This document shows, piece after piece, positions 23,001 to 35,885 of a stretch of DNA of 64,000 nucleotides (position 1 is the stretch's first letter; each line of letters starts with the position of its first letter). Origin of the DNA: Glycine soja. Its lineage: Eukaryota > Streptophyta > Magnoliopsida > Fabales > Fabaceae. The notes under the pieces are model-generated. The model ran no database searches. It was not told the origin of the DNA and worked only from the letters and a program-made list of their open reading frames with translations. Location: NCBI RefSeq assembly GCF_004193775.1, contig NC_041016.1, forward strand, positions 44,131,522 through 44,195,521. The letters run 5' to 3'. The translations under genes were made by a program, and so were the position numbers.

Positions 23001-26000
23001 TGGTATCAATCAAGTGAAGAACAGGAAGGCAGGCATCAAGTACAACTCTCCAAGCATCGCCACTCTGCTTGACAGCTTCCTTCTCGAGAATGATGTCAAG
23101 TGCCAATTCACCATTAGAAGATTTATAAGGGTTTCGGACCCATGTGTTTGTATCTGGACTAACCCAGATTATACTCGCAGAGCTAATGCGCGGGTCTCCT
23201 ATTTATTTATGAGGGCAAATCAGAAGCATTACTAACAAGAAAATATGTGACATAAGTATTCGTGACTATAAATGCAACAAAACATATGACAGGCCACAAA
23301 TAAAAAATGATTGACAACAAATATGAACAAGAAATAAACATTGGAGAGTCCTAGATTGTGAAGCATTAGCATTTGAATGCAGGACAGGTCCTCTATTAAC
23401 AACTTTGTTCTTTCTTTGAAAGCCAATGGGATTTCTGATAGTGCCTATGTTGGCCAGTGGTAAATATTCCAGTGCTTGAAGAGAATGGTCAAAGACTTGG
23501 GAGCTATCTTTCAAGCACACCACCATGGTTTTATTATTAAGGAGAGTACTAGTTACATAAGTTATTTATTTGAAATGGGCCAATTTGTTTTAAATTATGC
23601 CGTCTGATATTTTGTTTCAGATTTGCTACTTGTAACAGCCAAAAGCTTAGTAATCTTTAAGAGAGAACATTAGAGTTAGAACTTGGAGTCTTGTTGAAGT
23701 AGTGAATTTGATGAATTGCACTGGATTGTAGTATTGTACTAATACTTGGCCTAATTATTAGAATAAATAAGACTATATGACCATTAAGTTAGTGAATTGT
23801 GGCACATCAATTAAATCCCACATTATTCTAATTCTAAGTATCATTTTTCTCTTTTCCACCTCACCTACAAAACAGTACATATAGATTTAATGAAAAAAGA
23901 AATAGAGTACTTCCATTGAAGAAATGATTGTAAGGAAAATACCTTGGATTATTGTTTTAAACAGAACAGGGCAGATCTTTTCAGCCAGGACCTTTACAGC
24001 ATTATCCAAATCACTATCATAATTCTTTAGCCAAAATGTTAAACATGGTGCAGCAGGATGTGAAGATGAGCAAGACTCACTGCTAAGATGGAACATAATC
24101 AGAAAGTGATATAGACCAACAAATAAACTGCAATAATCAGAAAAGAAAGCATGTGATAACAATAACATAATACATATAAAGGCATGTACATACAAAAGCT
24201 TTGACTTCTTTTTTCTTTCCTTCCTTATTTGGATCAAAAAAGTTAATACGTAGGAATAGTGAAGAAAAGGAGATAAGAAATTGTCATAAACAATCCAGGG
24301 AAAATTTCATTTTTAATAGTCTCTGAAACAGAAAGAAAAACCATAGTTTTCCAAGTACAATACTGAGAATGTGGGACACAACATAGAAGGGTTACACCTC
24401 AGCAATATAAGATTCACAAACTCAACAGATATGGTAGCTGAGTTTCTTGGTTTAAATATCAGTATAGCACATGTTTCAAATTTCCAATTTGTAATAGCAC
24501 ATGTCACTAGTAGACATTAGGGATTTGATCTTATGAGCATTTAATGGAGATTCTTTTGTATCAGCATATTGTTATTATAAATACACGTGTGATCTGTTTC
24601 AGACACTCAATTACATAAAACTGATAGTTGGGGGTACCTGATGATATAAATACACACTAAACATGATTAATTACAATCATAAGACTACACTCAAATTCCC
24701 AGTTTTAACACCAAGTCTAATTCCCAGTCCCAGACTGAAGTGTAAAACCACTTACCTCATGATCAATAAAATATAGATCTTGTATCCTAGATACAACAAA
24801 GATTGAGCACTTTACAGTTCCTCTTACGATCAGATAGGACTGTCAGGCCTCTTAAAGAGTTGTAATTTCAAACTTGTATAGAGAGTGGACAGCTTTGTTA
24901 TGTTTTCATTTTCCTGTCCGCCTTTTACTTTGCTTTTACCATTTATGCAACAATATTTTTACAAGGAACAGTGTCATTTTTTTCTTTTGAAAAAAAAAAG
25001 CACTTCTAGCCAACTACCAAACATACTGCAAACAAAACTTACTTCAGGGATGGATGAATAATTATAAATGCATGACCAACTATCAAATGCAAAAGGAAAG
25101 AACTGAGGATTAACCTAAATGATAATTCAATGTTCTTCAAAGATTGATTAACTTTCTTTTTCTGACTAAAAGACTTGAGTCTTTCATGGCATTTGTCGAA
25201 AACATAGGCCATGCTGATCTTCAGCTCCTCTAACATCATCTGTTCAAAAGGATATTCCAAGTTATTAAAACAATAATAGTAATTACAAATTTACAATTAC
25301 AAACAATAAGAATAATTCAAAATCAACAAATCTTCTCCCAGGGGAAAAAATCCAGAGGCATGCAAAAAATGTTGAATCATGTCAGTTTATTAAGTTTCGT
25401 TAACACTACATGGTTTTGGTAGAGAGGATAGAGAAACGGAGACAAAGTAGAATGGAATTGATATAGATCTGACTTGATGTGATTCACAACAAAATAATGA
25501 TATGTTCATAAAAATAAAGCACTAAACCTCATGTACTAATCATAATCCTAACCAAGGAAAACAAAACATGAGATATTAGTAAATAGGGAAAGAAAGGAAA
25601 TTGGGAAGAAAGTTCTAGAAGATAATCTCTATGACACACTAAAATATTCTAATATACAGTCTTGATATTATTAGATATTTTATATAGTTCTTAGATACCC
25701 TAAGATATGATCAAGATTTTAATGGATATTTTCATAAATATTATATTCTAACAAGTATCATATAATGAAGGAAATTTTTTTAGCATAGTCGCCAATGAAA
25801 GTAGGCAGTGATATGTAAATGTGCTCAAATTGAATGAAAAGGAAATCCAATAACCTCATCCAAATAAATATGACCAACAAGTCCAACATCAGTTTCAGAA
25901 TTTTCCTTTTGAGTTCGCTGTTGTTGGTATCTGCAGATAAGAAACAGGACCCCAAAAATTAAACTAAACTCATCCTTCAATAATATAAAATATCACAACT

Positions 26001-29000
26001 TACTCAAATAATGCAAAAGACTATGGTTAACCAATCCCAAACAAAATCACTAGTAGATGAACAGTAGACAACATTCTTGAATTTTACTTTTTTTTATATA
26101 ACTAAAAGATGTGTAGAATAAAGTTAAAGTATAACATTAAAAGAAGAAACTTACTCAATAATGAACTCCACAGCTGCATCCTTGAGACTGACTTTTCTCA
26201 ATTGATCTTTAACTGAATATGCTGCATTTTCTCGGCAATAACTCCCTCCACAATCACAGTCATTCAAGTACAAAATGACACGCCTATCAACAAGTTCATT
26301 CCTAAAATTAACCTTGCAGAGTAATATTTCCTGAAAATAAAATGCATAAATAAAAAATTCAGGGAAAAATCATTTACTGAGATATTAAAAAACAGATAAC
26401 CTTCATTCACTACAAAGAAATGTCCACCTTCATCAACTCCCATGAAGAGTTGCTACTAGGACTAGCATCAAGGACAGCCTTGTAAGCAGGATTTGACATA
26501 GCAGTTGCAGCCAACACACCTACAGGCTCACCAGCAGGGAATAAGTGCTCACTTTTGTCTCCAGCTTGTATCCCGTATTCAAACTGGATGATGGAATTAC
26601 TACAAATGTTTCTGACAGTTCCATCATAACAGATAACAACATCCCGAAGGATGGCCATCAAATTCTTAAAGAGTGTTCCTGGTTCAGATAATCCTCTCGA
26701 AGAACGCACCATTATTTCCCTTGTTGAAATCGAATGCACCATCTCTTCGTATGGATCCAAACCATTAAAAAAACACCCTTTGAGCAGTCCATACTCAGCA
26801 GAGGGATAACCATCCCCGTCATAACAACACTTTGCATGAAAATGTGATGCCACATCATCTACCAATCCCTTTGAGTAGAATCTTCCCCTATCAAAAAGTT
26901 GCTGCCCTAAAAACCCAATCTGCTGAACAACCTTATCAATAGCAGATTTACTCTTCGAATCAATTAAATCTCCTAATTTAGTTGACTTTAGAGCAAAATT
27001 AATGATAGGAAGTTCAACATCTCGAATGTGCTTCTCCAGTTGCTGCGCCACCAGCTCATTGTACAAGGACCTCAGCTGATACAGCAGAGAAGAAACTTTT
27101 CCAATGCTTTTTCTTATTATCCTTTTAATTGCCCTGGATATTGAAAACTCTTCCAGGCTAACACTAAACCCTTCCGCAAATAAGCTTTCCATCAAAAAGG
27201 GTTGCAATACATCAAAGAAATTAAGTGCCTCCTTGGGACCCTTGCCAAAGAAAATTGAAGCTGCTATTTCATTTACGGTTGCAGGCAGAACATCCCTGCT
27301 GAATTCAAATTCTAAGATCTCACTCTGCCTAATCAAATACCGTCCCCCAGTGCAATCAAAACCCAAAGGTAAAGCACACTGTAAAATTTGGATGGAAGTC
27401 CAACAAGCATCACCAGAACTGGCCTTGAGCAAAGCAGGCCGAGGCAAAGGAAGCAAAATAAACATCGCCAATTGATTAGCTGCTGCTCTATCAAAAAAAC
27501 ATCTCTTGACCAACATCTTCAGTGACAACAACGAGTCTGTGGATAACTGTAGGTTCAAATTACCACTGTGAGAGCTGAGCAGTTGATTCTCCACAGAAAA
27601 TAGCTCCACAACTTCAGCTTTAGCAGCAAGTGATTGCGGATAAAACAGATGGACACAGTCACCATCAAAATCAGCCCCAAGTGGTCCACAAATTAAAGGA
27701 TTTATCTTCACAGTGTGGTCTTCATGGATGTAAACATAAAGGGCTTGTAAGGAGTGCTTGTGTGTTGTAGGTGGTCTGTTGATGAAGACAATATCCCCAT
27801 CCATAATCCTCCGATGCACTATCTGACCAGGCTTGAGATATATGTGCCCCTTTGAGCCCTCCCTGAGTGAATAAGTTGACCCACCTTCCTTGTAGGTCAG
27901 GCACAAATGTTCATCAACCAACTTCTGTAAATATCTGATGTTGTGGATGTTAACTCTCTCCTCAAACGTTATCCGTTGGGCAACTTCAACCGGAATTCCT
28001 ACTTCATTTATCCTCTTATAACAATCTCCAGTAATTACATTCCGGGAAGAAAAACCTGAACCCTTTCTTATAAATAATGTCCTCATTTTCTCAAGCCATG
28101 CTTTTGTTGAGGATGCAGTAAGCTCTTTATTGACCCCAAAATGTGTCTCTATATCACGTGCTGGCTTAGAAGTTCCTCTAATTTGAAAATATTGATCAAC
28201 CACAGACTGCAAATCATTTGCTTCTACGTGATGAGACTCGAAATTTGGTTCACCAGATCTAGAGCTTTTTATGATTTCAACCTTCCTGAGCAATTTTCTG
28301 AGAATTGTTATGGAAGGATCCTGAAAAGCAACATAAATACATCACTCACCAATGCACTATGGCCAAAATAAAATCAGGCTCATAAAACCAAGATATGAAT
28401 ACTAGGGTGAGAAAATCAAAGAGAGAGAGTTTCAATAATCTGTGCAATTTATTTTACATAATGAACTCTGAATGGAGTTTTCATATATTTAATCATGTAT
28501 TCATGGTTCAGAATTTTACAGCAGAGCCATTATCAAGTCTAGTTTAAATTTAGGCAGTTAATGCAGCCGATTATGATAGCAAAATTAACTGTAACAAAAA
28601 ATAGAATTAAGCATAATAGAGAGAGAAATTGATTAGTAAGACTTTTTCTGATACAATAATATGTTCACTTTCTCACCGACGACATGACACTGACACCGTC
28701 TGAAACTTCTGGCACAGACAAGCAATTTGGTGGCACCGGAAGATACTTCAAAACATATCCATCTTGAGGAAAATATCCTTTTCCAGCAAGCTTTTTTTTT
28801 GTCTCTATCGGAATTCTCTTAATAATTTCCATTGCCTGATATATATGTAGAGCAAAATATTAATCAAAAGGCAAACAACAGGTTTCAATAGAAAGATGGT
28901 GAATTAAAAATAAATAGCACACAACAATTTGCCTGAAACTCTCAATTACAGACCATTGTAACAGCCAATCAAAAACATTTAAGGAGTCAAGATTTCAATC

Positions 29001-29227
29001 ATCTAGAAAATGCAAATGCCAATTCTTGTGGTGTAACGAAGCAAATAAATAGAATTGTCAAGATAAAAATATAAACCACTACATAGAATGGGTAGTTAAA
29101 CTAAGATAGATAGAGATCATTCCCTGTACATAACTGATACAAATAATTACATATGGAATATCCATCAAAGAAACATAATGTCAAGGTTAAAAGAATAAGA
29201 GGGATACATATATATATATATATATAT

Positions 29228-29264
<37 letters not shown>

Positions 29265-31681
29265 AACATAAAGAGGCCTAATAAAATGAAGTACATAAAA
29301 AGGAGAATTGCAAAAATTTAATAAATTGGGCAACCTATATGCAAACATGTAAAAGCAACAGCCATTTGAGAAGTAAAGCGACAAGAGGGGTTAGTAGAAA
29401 CTAAACCTCACAAGGAAGCAAGGCTCGAGTGTGATCACCCCCATAGCGATAACCATATTTTTCTAAGAAACTCCAAAAACCATTTTGCATCTTGGATTTG
29501 GATACTTTCAACGCCAGATAACAAGCCCCATCACTTGTTTTAACTTCCCGAATAGAAACTAGAGCAGCCTTATCCTCCTAAAAGGAAGAAATAAAAACCA
29601 TGAACCTTGCAAATGAAATTTTACATTAAAAAAAAAATCCCATATATCACAAATTAGAATCAATAGTAAGCAAAATTTAGCCAATTCTGATAAGAAACTG
29701 AAGCATTAATTATGTACCAAGACAAAAACATACAAACCTAAAGAGAATAATGCACAGCTAAGTAAACCATGAACAAAAACAGGGAGGGGGGGGAATAAAG
29801 TAGATGGACGATCTAGTGCCAAAAGGTGTATTATGGTAAAAAGTAAAGATAGTGAAGATACGATCTTAAACAGTAGGATCAGGACAAGGGGTTATACAAG
29901 CAAAATGTGAGACAATAACATAGATCATAAGATTCTACCAAGAATAAAATATATACATACACGTGCATATAAATTAGAATGTCTAATATTCTTAGCATAG
30001 CCTGTATAAATGGTAGAATAAATTATAAACAATACTAGGAAGCAGGAACTATTTCAAGATTGTATGTTTGCATACCTATTGAGAGAAAAAATTATGCAAT
30101 TTAATCATACTAACCTGACAACAAGGAGATATTAATCTCTGGGCTAAACCACTGCTTGAAGCTGGAAGCTGAAAGGTTGTGAGCCAGTAAGATCAAGCAC
30201 ATATAATAGCATTAGATGAAGCTTTTATCCTTGAATTAAATTTAGCAACTAAATTGTATGAAGCCAGGATTACTAAAAAAAATTAGACAAAATTAACAAC
30301 TCTCATTCAGGACCATTATCTTCAAAATATGAGGTCAAGAATTAAAAAAAAAAAAAAAGTCATGAACAGCAAAGTTGTTATAATTTAACTAATTTAAATG
30401 TTTCCTTGTGGATCTTAATTAATTAAGAGATCTCTTTTGTGATACAAAATAGCAGGCATATTTAACCATATTCATCTTAAAGGTGCAATCACCCTTGTGC
30501 AGCCTTCTTTAAAGAAGTCAAACTTCTTTTTTATTTCACACATTTTACATATCACCTGTCTGTCCATACTCTATATTAGTTCAAACTGTTTTTCTAAATT
30601 GACAATCAATTCTCTTCTGTATATGACATGACAATATTACATTTGTCAATACCTTGGTTTTCCTTAATTTTAGGCAGTTTAAGCAGACCATGCTCAGCAT
30701 CCGTTTCAAGTCACTGATATGACTTGGGTGATATATTGGAATTGGCAACTCAATATATCCGAAGTGACCTGAAAAGTAATATCAAATTACTTCATTTGAA
30801 ATATATCTTTTTTTAGCATTTAAAAGAAAGCACAGAAAAGGAGCAAATACCAAACCTTCGCATTTTCCAACTTCAGAAGTACCACAAGATTCACATCTGC
30901 CAAACTCAAGGGGCAGCCCAAGGAATGGATTTGACAGCTGACTAGCATGACTAATTGAAGAGTCACTAATGGATGCTGTACACTATCAAGGTGAAAGCAG
31001 AAAATTTACCAAACTGATCAAAACTACTTAAATATTGAAAGGCCATAACATCAATTTATATTAAAAAATGTAATTAATTCTAACAAAGCCAACTTTTGAT
31101 TAAAATCCAATAAATTTAATCAAAACCAGACATGCACAAGCAACAAGATCAGAATTGAGAAAAATAAAACTATGACCAGTAAACAGTCATGATATGTGTG
31201 TGTGTGTGTGTGTGAGTTAATTTCAAATATTCAATCCACAATAAAAATAAAATAAGACCATGCATCTGAAACAACATGCATAAATTTCAACTTTTTGAGA
31301 AATGTCACAAACAAAAATAATAGTCCAAATAAGGTCCATAAAGGAACCCATCAGAAAACACTACAAAAAAATCTAGCAAATATTTCCTAAAGTCCAAGCA
31401 AGCCATCCTTCATCCTTGGCACTGCCACTGATGTCTGATTATAACAGCATTGTCCAAACTTGATACAAGGTTATCTCATTTGAGTTAATTAATAAAAGAG
31501 ATACTAACTGAATATCACAAAGACCTCAACTGCTCTGTGGAAGAGCTTTAGTCATACAATTTAACTAGAAAACGAACAAATGAATTTGTTTTGTGCTTAC
31601 AATTTCCTGGCGTGTAGCCATACCAAATTTGATCCCAACAACGGTCCCATCTAAAACACTTGAAGGGGGATTATCCTCCAT
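17014..31681 (-). CDS. NRPE1: RNA polymerase V largest subunit
   Basis: Encodes the catalytic largest subunit of plant nuclear RNA polymerase V, which makes scaffold transcripts in RNA-directed DNA methylation. Seventeen in-frame coding exons give about 2,082 residues, close to Arabidopsis NRPE1 (about 1,976). Visible features are: N-terminal zinc cysteines (C57, C60, C68, H71, C98, C101); the GHIYLKPGQIVHRRIMDGD region and metal-A site ADFDGD (residues 453-457); a cysteine cluster CDCGGSYC in exon 8; and the WG/GW-rich C-terminal domain in exon 15 with about 22 WG/GW sites, the Argonaute (AGO4-type) hook. The terminal DeCL domain is in exons 16-17 (SRCFYVV, FSYRKCL, YPDLAESFLGKYFRK). WG repeats plus DeCL separate NRPE1 from NRPD1. 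The start MEDNPPSSVLDGT is preceded by a 5'-UTR intron acceptor. No stop or frameshift was met. Introns carry old retroelement pieces and microsatellites. Confidence 0.95.
17057..17143 (-). repeat. 15-residue repeat in NRPE1 extreme C-terminus
   Basis: After the DeCL domain the protein ends with a 45-bp unit present about twice, encoding QTATPGRDEAATPGE-type repeats, then METNE and stop. This tail is Pro/Thr/Glu-rich and probably disordered. Confidence 0.75.
18826..19518 (-). repeat. Seven 99-bp repeats encoding the NRPE1 WG platform
   Basis: Seven head-to-tail 99-bp units encode a 33-residue repeat of the form TQEDNSRLGAWDANAADQT followed by KSNEWSGWGKKK (residues about 1478-1708). Six units keep GWG and one has DWG. 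Units are nearly identical, indicating recent expansion or gene conversion. Upstream (about 20000-19560) is a related 198-bp (66-residue, two-unit) repeat with WAWG/SWGK motifs. Each W is a candidate Argonaute-pocket ligand. Confidence 0.9.
22160..22610 (+). mobile_element. Copia 3' remnant in an NRPE1 intron
   Basis: A decayed plus-strand frame ending NKLGVVDYDNIVHPSQF resembles the end of copia RNase H (LG-V-D-IFHPSQF), followed by a purine run and TGTTAGACTGAAC as a probable LTR start. About 85 bp containing TACCTAGCTTTC-GTTAG is then directly repeated (22308-22395 and 22398-22470). The LTR seems to end near 22600. It is antisense to NRPE1 and in its 2.2-kb intron, so it should be removed by splicing. 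Confidence 0.5.
29205..29262. repeat. (TA)n(GA)n microsatellite in NRPE1 intron
   Basis: About 10 TA units followed by about 15 GA units, in the intron between coding exons 5 and 6. Likely length-polymorphic. Confidence 0.9.
31191..31215. repeat. (TG)n microsatellite in NRPE1 intron
   Basis: About 11 TG units in the intron between coding exons 1 and 2. Confidence 0.85.
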
Positions 31682-33200
31682 TACTTTCGTGGTCAATTAC
31701 AGTGCCTGCTGAATAATAACTAATAGTTACAGCCATTAATTGTAAACCTTACAAAACTTCAACAGAATTACAGAGGAAAAGTAATTAAACAATCAATGAA
31801 ACAGAAAAATACTACAAAGGTAACCCAGTGTAATTTTAGAGAAACATTATAGCACCTTTCTCCATTTACGCACACTTTCACAGAATCAAGCAAATAAAAC
31901 AAGTCTGTAGAGACAGCATATAATGAATACATCTGACATGTGCAATACCAACTGACCACCATGAATGTCTGAAGGGATTACTAGATATCACAAATGTTTA
32001 GCATAATTAGAATATAACTTTTAAAAATCAACTTATCAAGCACCCTATCAAAGAGGTGATGCTTCCAATCTTACTAGAAAATACTATCACCTTAAAAACA
32101 CTCCCCGCATAAAACAACCAATTATGTCAAAGTCAATCCTCAAACAATTCCGATCTAGGCATTTGAAAAACAGAGAGATCACGCTGAAATGGTTAATTAA
32201 TCACAAGTTACAACCACAACTACATTAGTAATTGTAATTATTATTATTATTATACTCTAAAAAATTTACTCCTTAGTTATGGCATTAAATGGCTTTACAC
32301 GCATAAACTCTACCAATACCCCATCCAAAATCATGCAAGCTTATAATCACCTAAACCAACTCCTAAAGGGGGTAAAAAAATAAAATAAAAAAATAAAAAA
32401 ACGCTCACTACTTCATCCAAAGCTACATTTTCAAATTATGGCATTAAATGGCTTTACACACATAAACTCTACCAATGCCCCAACCAAAATCATGCAAGCT
32501 CTTAAAACGAGTAAAATAATTGCTGTCACTACTTCATACAAAGCTACCTTTTCAAATCCTGTTTCACCACACACACAAAAAGCTGAATCCCAAAAATTTT
32601 AAAAATAAAAAATAACAAAAGTGGTTGATGACATGTTCAACAAAACAAAAACCGATGAAAACAATAAAATAATAGAAGGAGAGATACAGAGAGAAATAAA
32701 ACGAACAATGGCATGAACATTTTCCCTAAAAACGAGCACATTCTAAGAAACAGAGCAAGTCAAACTAAAACCCAACCACGATCACAATAAAAACAAACTC
32801 AAAAAAAAAAAGAAAGCAAGGAAAAAGAAAACATGATTCTTCTTCTTCTTCGACCTGATTCTACCTCAGGAGCGAAACAAAAGCTGTTCAATTCAAACGT
32901 CTCGCTCAGCTCGCAAAACCCTAGAAAATGCAAAGAACCTGCATAAAAAAGGAGCAAGCCACAGAATCGGTACCGAAAACGCGAAAGGGAACGAAAATGC
33001 CTTTGCATGAAAACGGAAATGCAGAAGAACGCAAACGCAAAATCGAAGTACCTCGTTGCGCGAAACCGATCGAAACAACAAAGAGCGAGAGAGAAAGAGG
33101 GTTTCGAAGGGGAAAGGTTTTCCGGAGAGAAATGAAATGAGAGAGAGTGTGTGAGACTGAGAGTGAGTAAGCGAGTGAGTGTGAAATGAACATGAACATG
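31682..33200 (-). promoter_or_regulatory. NRPE1: NRPE1 5' UTR: leader exon and 1.3-kb UTR intron
   Basis: A pyrimidine-rich leader (CTCACACACTCTCTCTC..., about 33190-33052 on the minus strand) ends CAACGAG before a GT donor at 33051-33050. A matching acceptor with tandem NAGNAG (CAGCAG) lies at about 31710, 27 bases before the ATG. CT-rich leaders and a first UTR intron are common in constitutive plant genes and often raise expression. The transcription start is not fixed. A weak TATA-like TGATAAAAG lies upstream near 33235. Confidence 0.6.
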
Positions 33201-33290
33201 AAATGAAATTTTACTTTTTTTTTTTCTCTTTTATCAAAAAAATGGGGGAATTTCATTTTATTTTTTAATTTTTCTAATTTTAAAGTTGCG

Positions 33291-33854
33291 TTTTACGCTG
33301 TGTGCAGACTCCTGGGTTTTGGGGAGCGGGGTTTTGGGGATGAAATGACTGTTTTACCCTCAGTGACTCTTTTTACTAGCTTTTGTTAATTATGGACTTG
33401 GGGTTTAATTGGAAATTTGGCATTGAGTTAGTAAAAGGGTGTTGTTATTGACCCCAATGTCTTTGTTATTGATTCTTACAAGCCCTCAAAATTCTAATGT
33501 TTTTTAAAAAATTCACACCTCCTTTTGTGCAGTAAAAATATAATGTCATAATGTTTTTTTGGGAAGAAAAAAATATATATAACAGAATCACACTTTTGTT
33601 ATATATTTTTCTAGAATTTTAAAAATTTTACATATTACATACAATTTTATATAAATGTCAATTACATATTGAGGTTCATATCCACAAAAATAATTGAATA
33701 CACATTCAACATTTGTTATGAACAAAATGTCTACTACATATTTAAAGAAAGGTCAATTATATATTAATACTGCATATTTCAATCCTTAGAAAGATCTAGT
33801 ACATGTTGAGAACCTCTAACTAATAGAAATTATATTGTGTTAAAAGCTTGTATG
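33291..33854. other. Intergenic region upstream of NRPE1
   Basis: A short GC-richer patch (33300-33360) next to the promoter, then AT-rich DNA. No gene seen. Distal promoter elements of NRPE1 could be here. Confidence 0.4.
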
Positions 33855-35590
33855 CGTTGATTATAAGCTCTTTGACATGAGCGGGCTTTTGGTGTGCAAT
33901 ATTTTCTCCATTGTGGTACAACAGGAGGTAAGGGACAACGATCTTTTAAAAAAGCTTCATTATCATACATACAAAGGACAAAATCAGCGAAAAAAAATAA
34001 ATGTTAGCTTACAAAGGTAAATAGTATGTTTAGTAGATATTATATACTTGCACAAAGTGATTTTATTGACAAGTCCAATGGAAATGAGATGGGGTTTTGC
34101 TGGCACGAGACCCCTAAGTGGAAAGAAGGTTCAACTCTGCAACCTAGATAAGTGGACCAATACAATATTATACTGACTAGCAATGACATAACCCTGTGTT
34201 GTAATAAAATGAGATGAGAATAATTCTCGCAATTTAATAAAATAAAACTTAAGCCAAAAAAATTAATGTCAATACCTATTTGTTGTTATGTTTATAAGAT
34301 GCATGACCTGATCAACTCATACTTCTACAAACTTCTCCTTGAAAGGCGACAACCATGTTTGTTGGACAAAGTCAACAAATGTTTTATAATGTGTGCACCG
34401 AGTTGTAAAGCTCTTAAAGCATGCATTATATGATACTTCATTCAAAGACTACAACAATAGTTCTCAAGCATCCATGATATTTTGTCACTCTTCACCCTTA
34501 CCTACGAGGATTTCGCATTTTGTGCTAACATTCTTTGTAATGTGGAACAAACATAACAAGTTCGTTGAAGAAGAAAAGATAGTCTTCAATGCATTCATGA
34601 TCCATATTACTAACAATAACCTGAGGCAACAGTTATCTTTTACAAACAATCCTTTCAACTTGCTTTATTCATTCTCTCATAACTTAAATAAGCAAAGACA
34701 ATTGTGAAAGTCATGTTTGTTGAAGTGATACCAACAATTTCCAACAACGGAAAATGATACTTGTTTGTCTTGTAAGTTGTATTACAAATCAACACTGTTG
34801 GAAATGAATTCGAGAGTTTGATGGAATCTGGATGTGCCCTCAATATATCTCTGACGACATCTTCATTGTCCAGTCGTCACGTTCTATCAACGTCATCAAA
34901 TGTTGTATTTCCATTCTTGGTCCCCTTTGTTCGCAATGATATTTCTAACATTCATTGTATATGATTTTGATGGTGTTGAGATTTGTCTAGTCTTGATCTT
35001 TGATTGTCAACCAAATTTGACCAGGCTTCACCATGCTTTTGGTCAATTGGTTAACCATGGTTTTTCCTTCCACGCTTAAACAATCAGCATATTAATGACC
35101 AAGCAATGTTTCCATCACTTTATGGTTATGGAAACCATATTCAATAGTAAGTCTCTACCCTACAATTCTCGCAAACTTCCCTTTCAATTTAAAAGGACAT
35201 TCACATTTTCTAGTTCCAGTAGACTTGTGCACTAACTTGTCTCTTTGTTATTTATACTTCTTTCCCCCCTTTTCACAACCCAGTATAACTTATGTTTTTT
35301 TACTTACGAATGACAATCACAAACCAACCTACACTCCTTTATCACACGTTGAGCCCAATTTAGCAAATCATCATGCTCTTGAAAAATCTAAAAGATAAAA
35401 AATTATTCAATAAAAAAACACAAAACACATACAAATAAACCTTATCGGTCATGAAATAACTAGAAAAGTAAGGATAGCTAGGTTGTGCCTGCATATCAGT
35501 GTCTTCACCACCCACATTTTCATTATTATTATTATCTCCCATACCATCATTAGGTTCGGCTCCATATAAAAGGCCGAGCTGGTTAAAGAA
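33855..35590 (-). pseudogene. MULE (FAR1-like) transposase, decayed
   Basis: Minus-strand segments in order resemble a plant Mutator-like transposase: an acidic start (NENVGGEDTDMQ), the WRKY/FAR1-type zinc region (TSTGTRKCECPFKLKGK, GFHNHKVMETLLGH), MVNQLTKSMVKPGQIWLTIKD, DVVRDILRAHPDSIKLSNSF, TTYKTNKYHFPLLEIVGIT (around the first catalytic aspartate, here missing), LPQVIVSNMDHE, LLCLFHITKNV, FVDFVQQTWLSPFKEKF, and a C-terminal OTU-like part (VLVHLSRLQS, FFPLRG). Many stops and frameshifts; no activity possible. Terminal inverted repeats were not found with confidence. Confidence 0.75.
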
Positions 35591-35689
35591 TTAGTTTCCA
35601 TTATCAATATTTCTCCATTCAACTAGCATTGTAACCTCGTCAAATATAAACCTATTCTAATACATTGACCTACATAATCAATACATCAT

Positions 35690-35885
35690 TGTAAGAAAAA
35701 ATGGACAACAGAAACGTGATTCTATTGTGCAAATGAACCTGTTGCACAACAGAATCACTATGTTCTGTTGTACAAAAGAACATGTTGTACAACAAAATTT
35801 TGTGCATCAACAACATTGAAAATAACATAATCATGATTCTGTTGTGCAAAATTTCACAATAGAATCGTGATTCCGTTGGATCATG
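35690..35885. repeat. Cluster of imperfect palindromes
   Basis: Repeated GATTCTGTTGTGCAA / TTGCACAACAGAATC pairs occur about six times in both orientations, for example 35719-35760, 35760-35800 and 35835-35870, and can fold into consecutive hairpins. Probably a transposon subterminal region, perhaps of the adjacent MULE. Confidence 0.6.

Larger units (their letters stand above)
17014..31681 (-). other. NRPE1: NRPE1 exon map
   Basis: Coding exons (high to low coordinate): 31681-31601, 30982-30856, 30768-30653, 30168-30115, 29577-29407, 28835-28677, 28320-26428, 26330-26155, 25930-25855, 25239-25115, 24079-23943, 23198-22924, 20732-20559, 20475-20335, 20245-18123, 17728-17614, 17319-17014. Each boundary was chosen so that GT/AG sites and reading phase agree and the joined protein stays collinear with plant NRPE1. 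The exon 7 donor is GTGGAC, weaker than the rest. The largest intron (20733-22923) contains a copia remnant. Boundaries were read by hand and may shift by a few bases. Confidence 0.85.

Noticed and set aside
31359..31372. CACTACAAAAAAAT in an NRPE1 intron as the left CACTA end
   Set aside because: It would imply a 25-kb element spanning unrelated genes and lacks subterminal repeats; probably chance.
17014..31681. Assignment as NRPD1 (RNA polymerase IV)
   Set aside because: NRPD1 lacks the WG/GW platform; the presence of WG repeats together with DeCL favours NRPE1.
32799..33256. Open frames in the NRPE1 leader and UTR intron
   Set aside because: Pyrimidine-rich leader sequence gives chance Ser/Phe/Leu-rich frames on the minus strand; the leader is non-coding.
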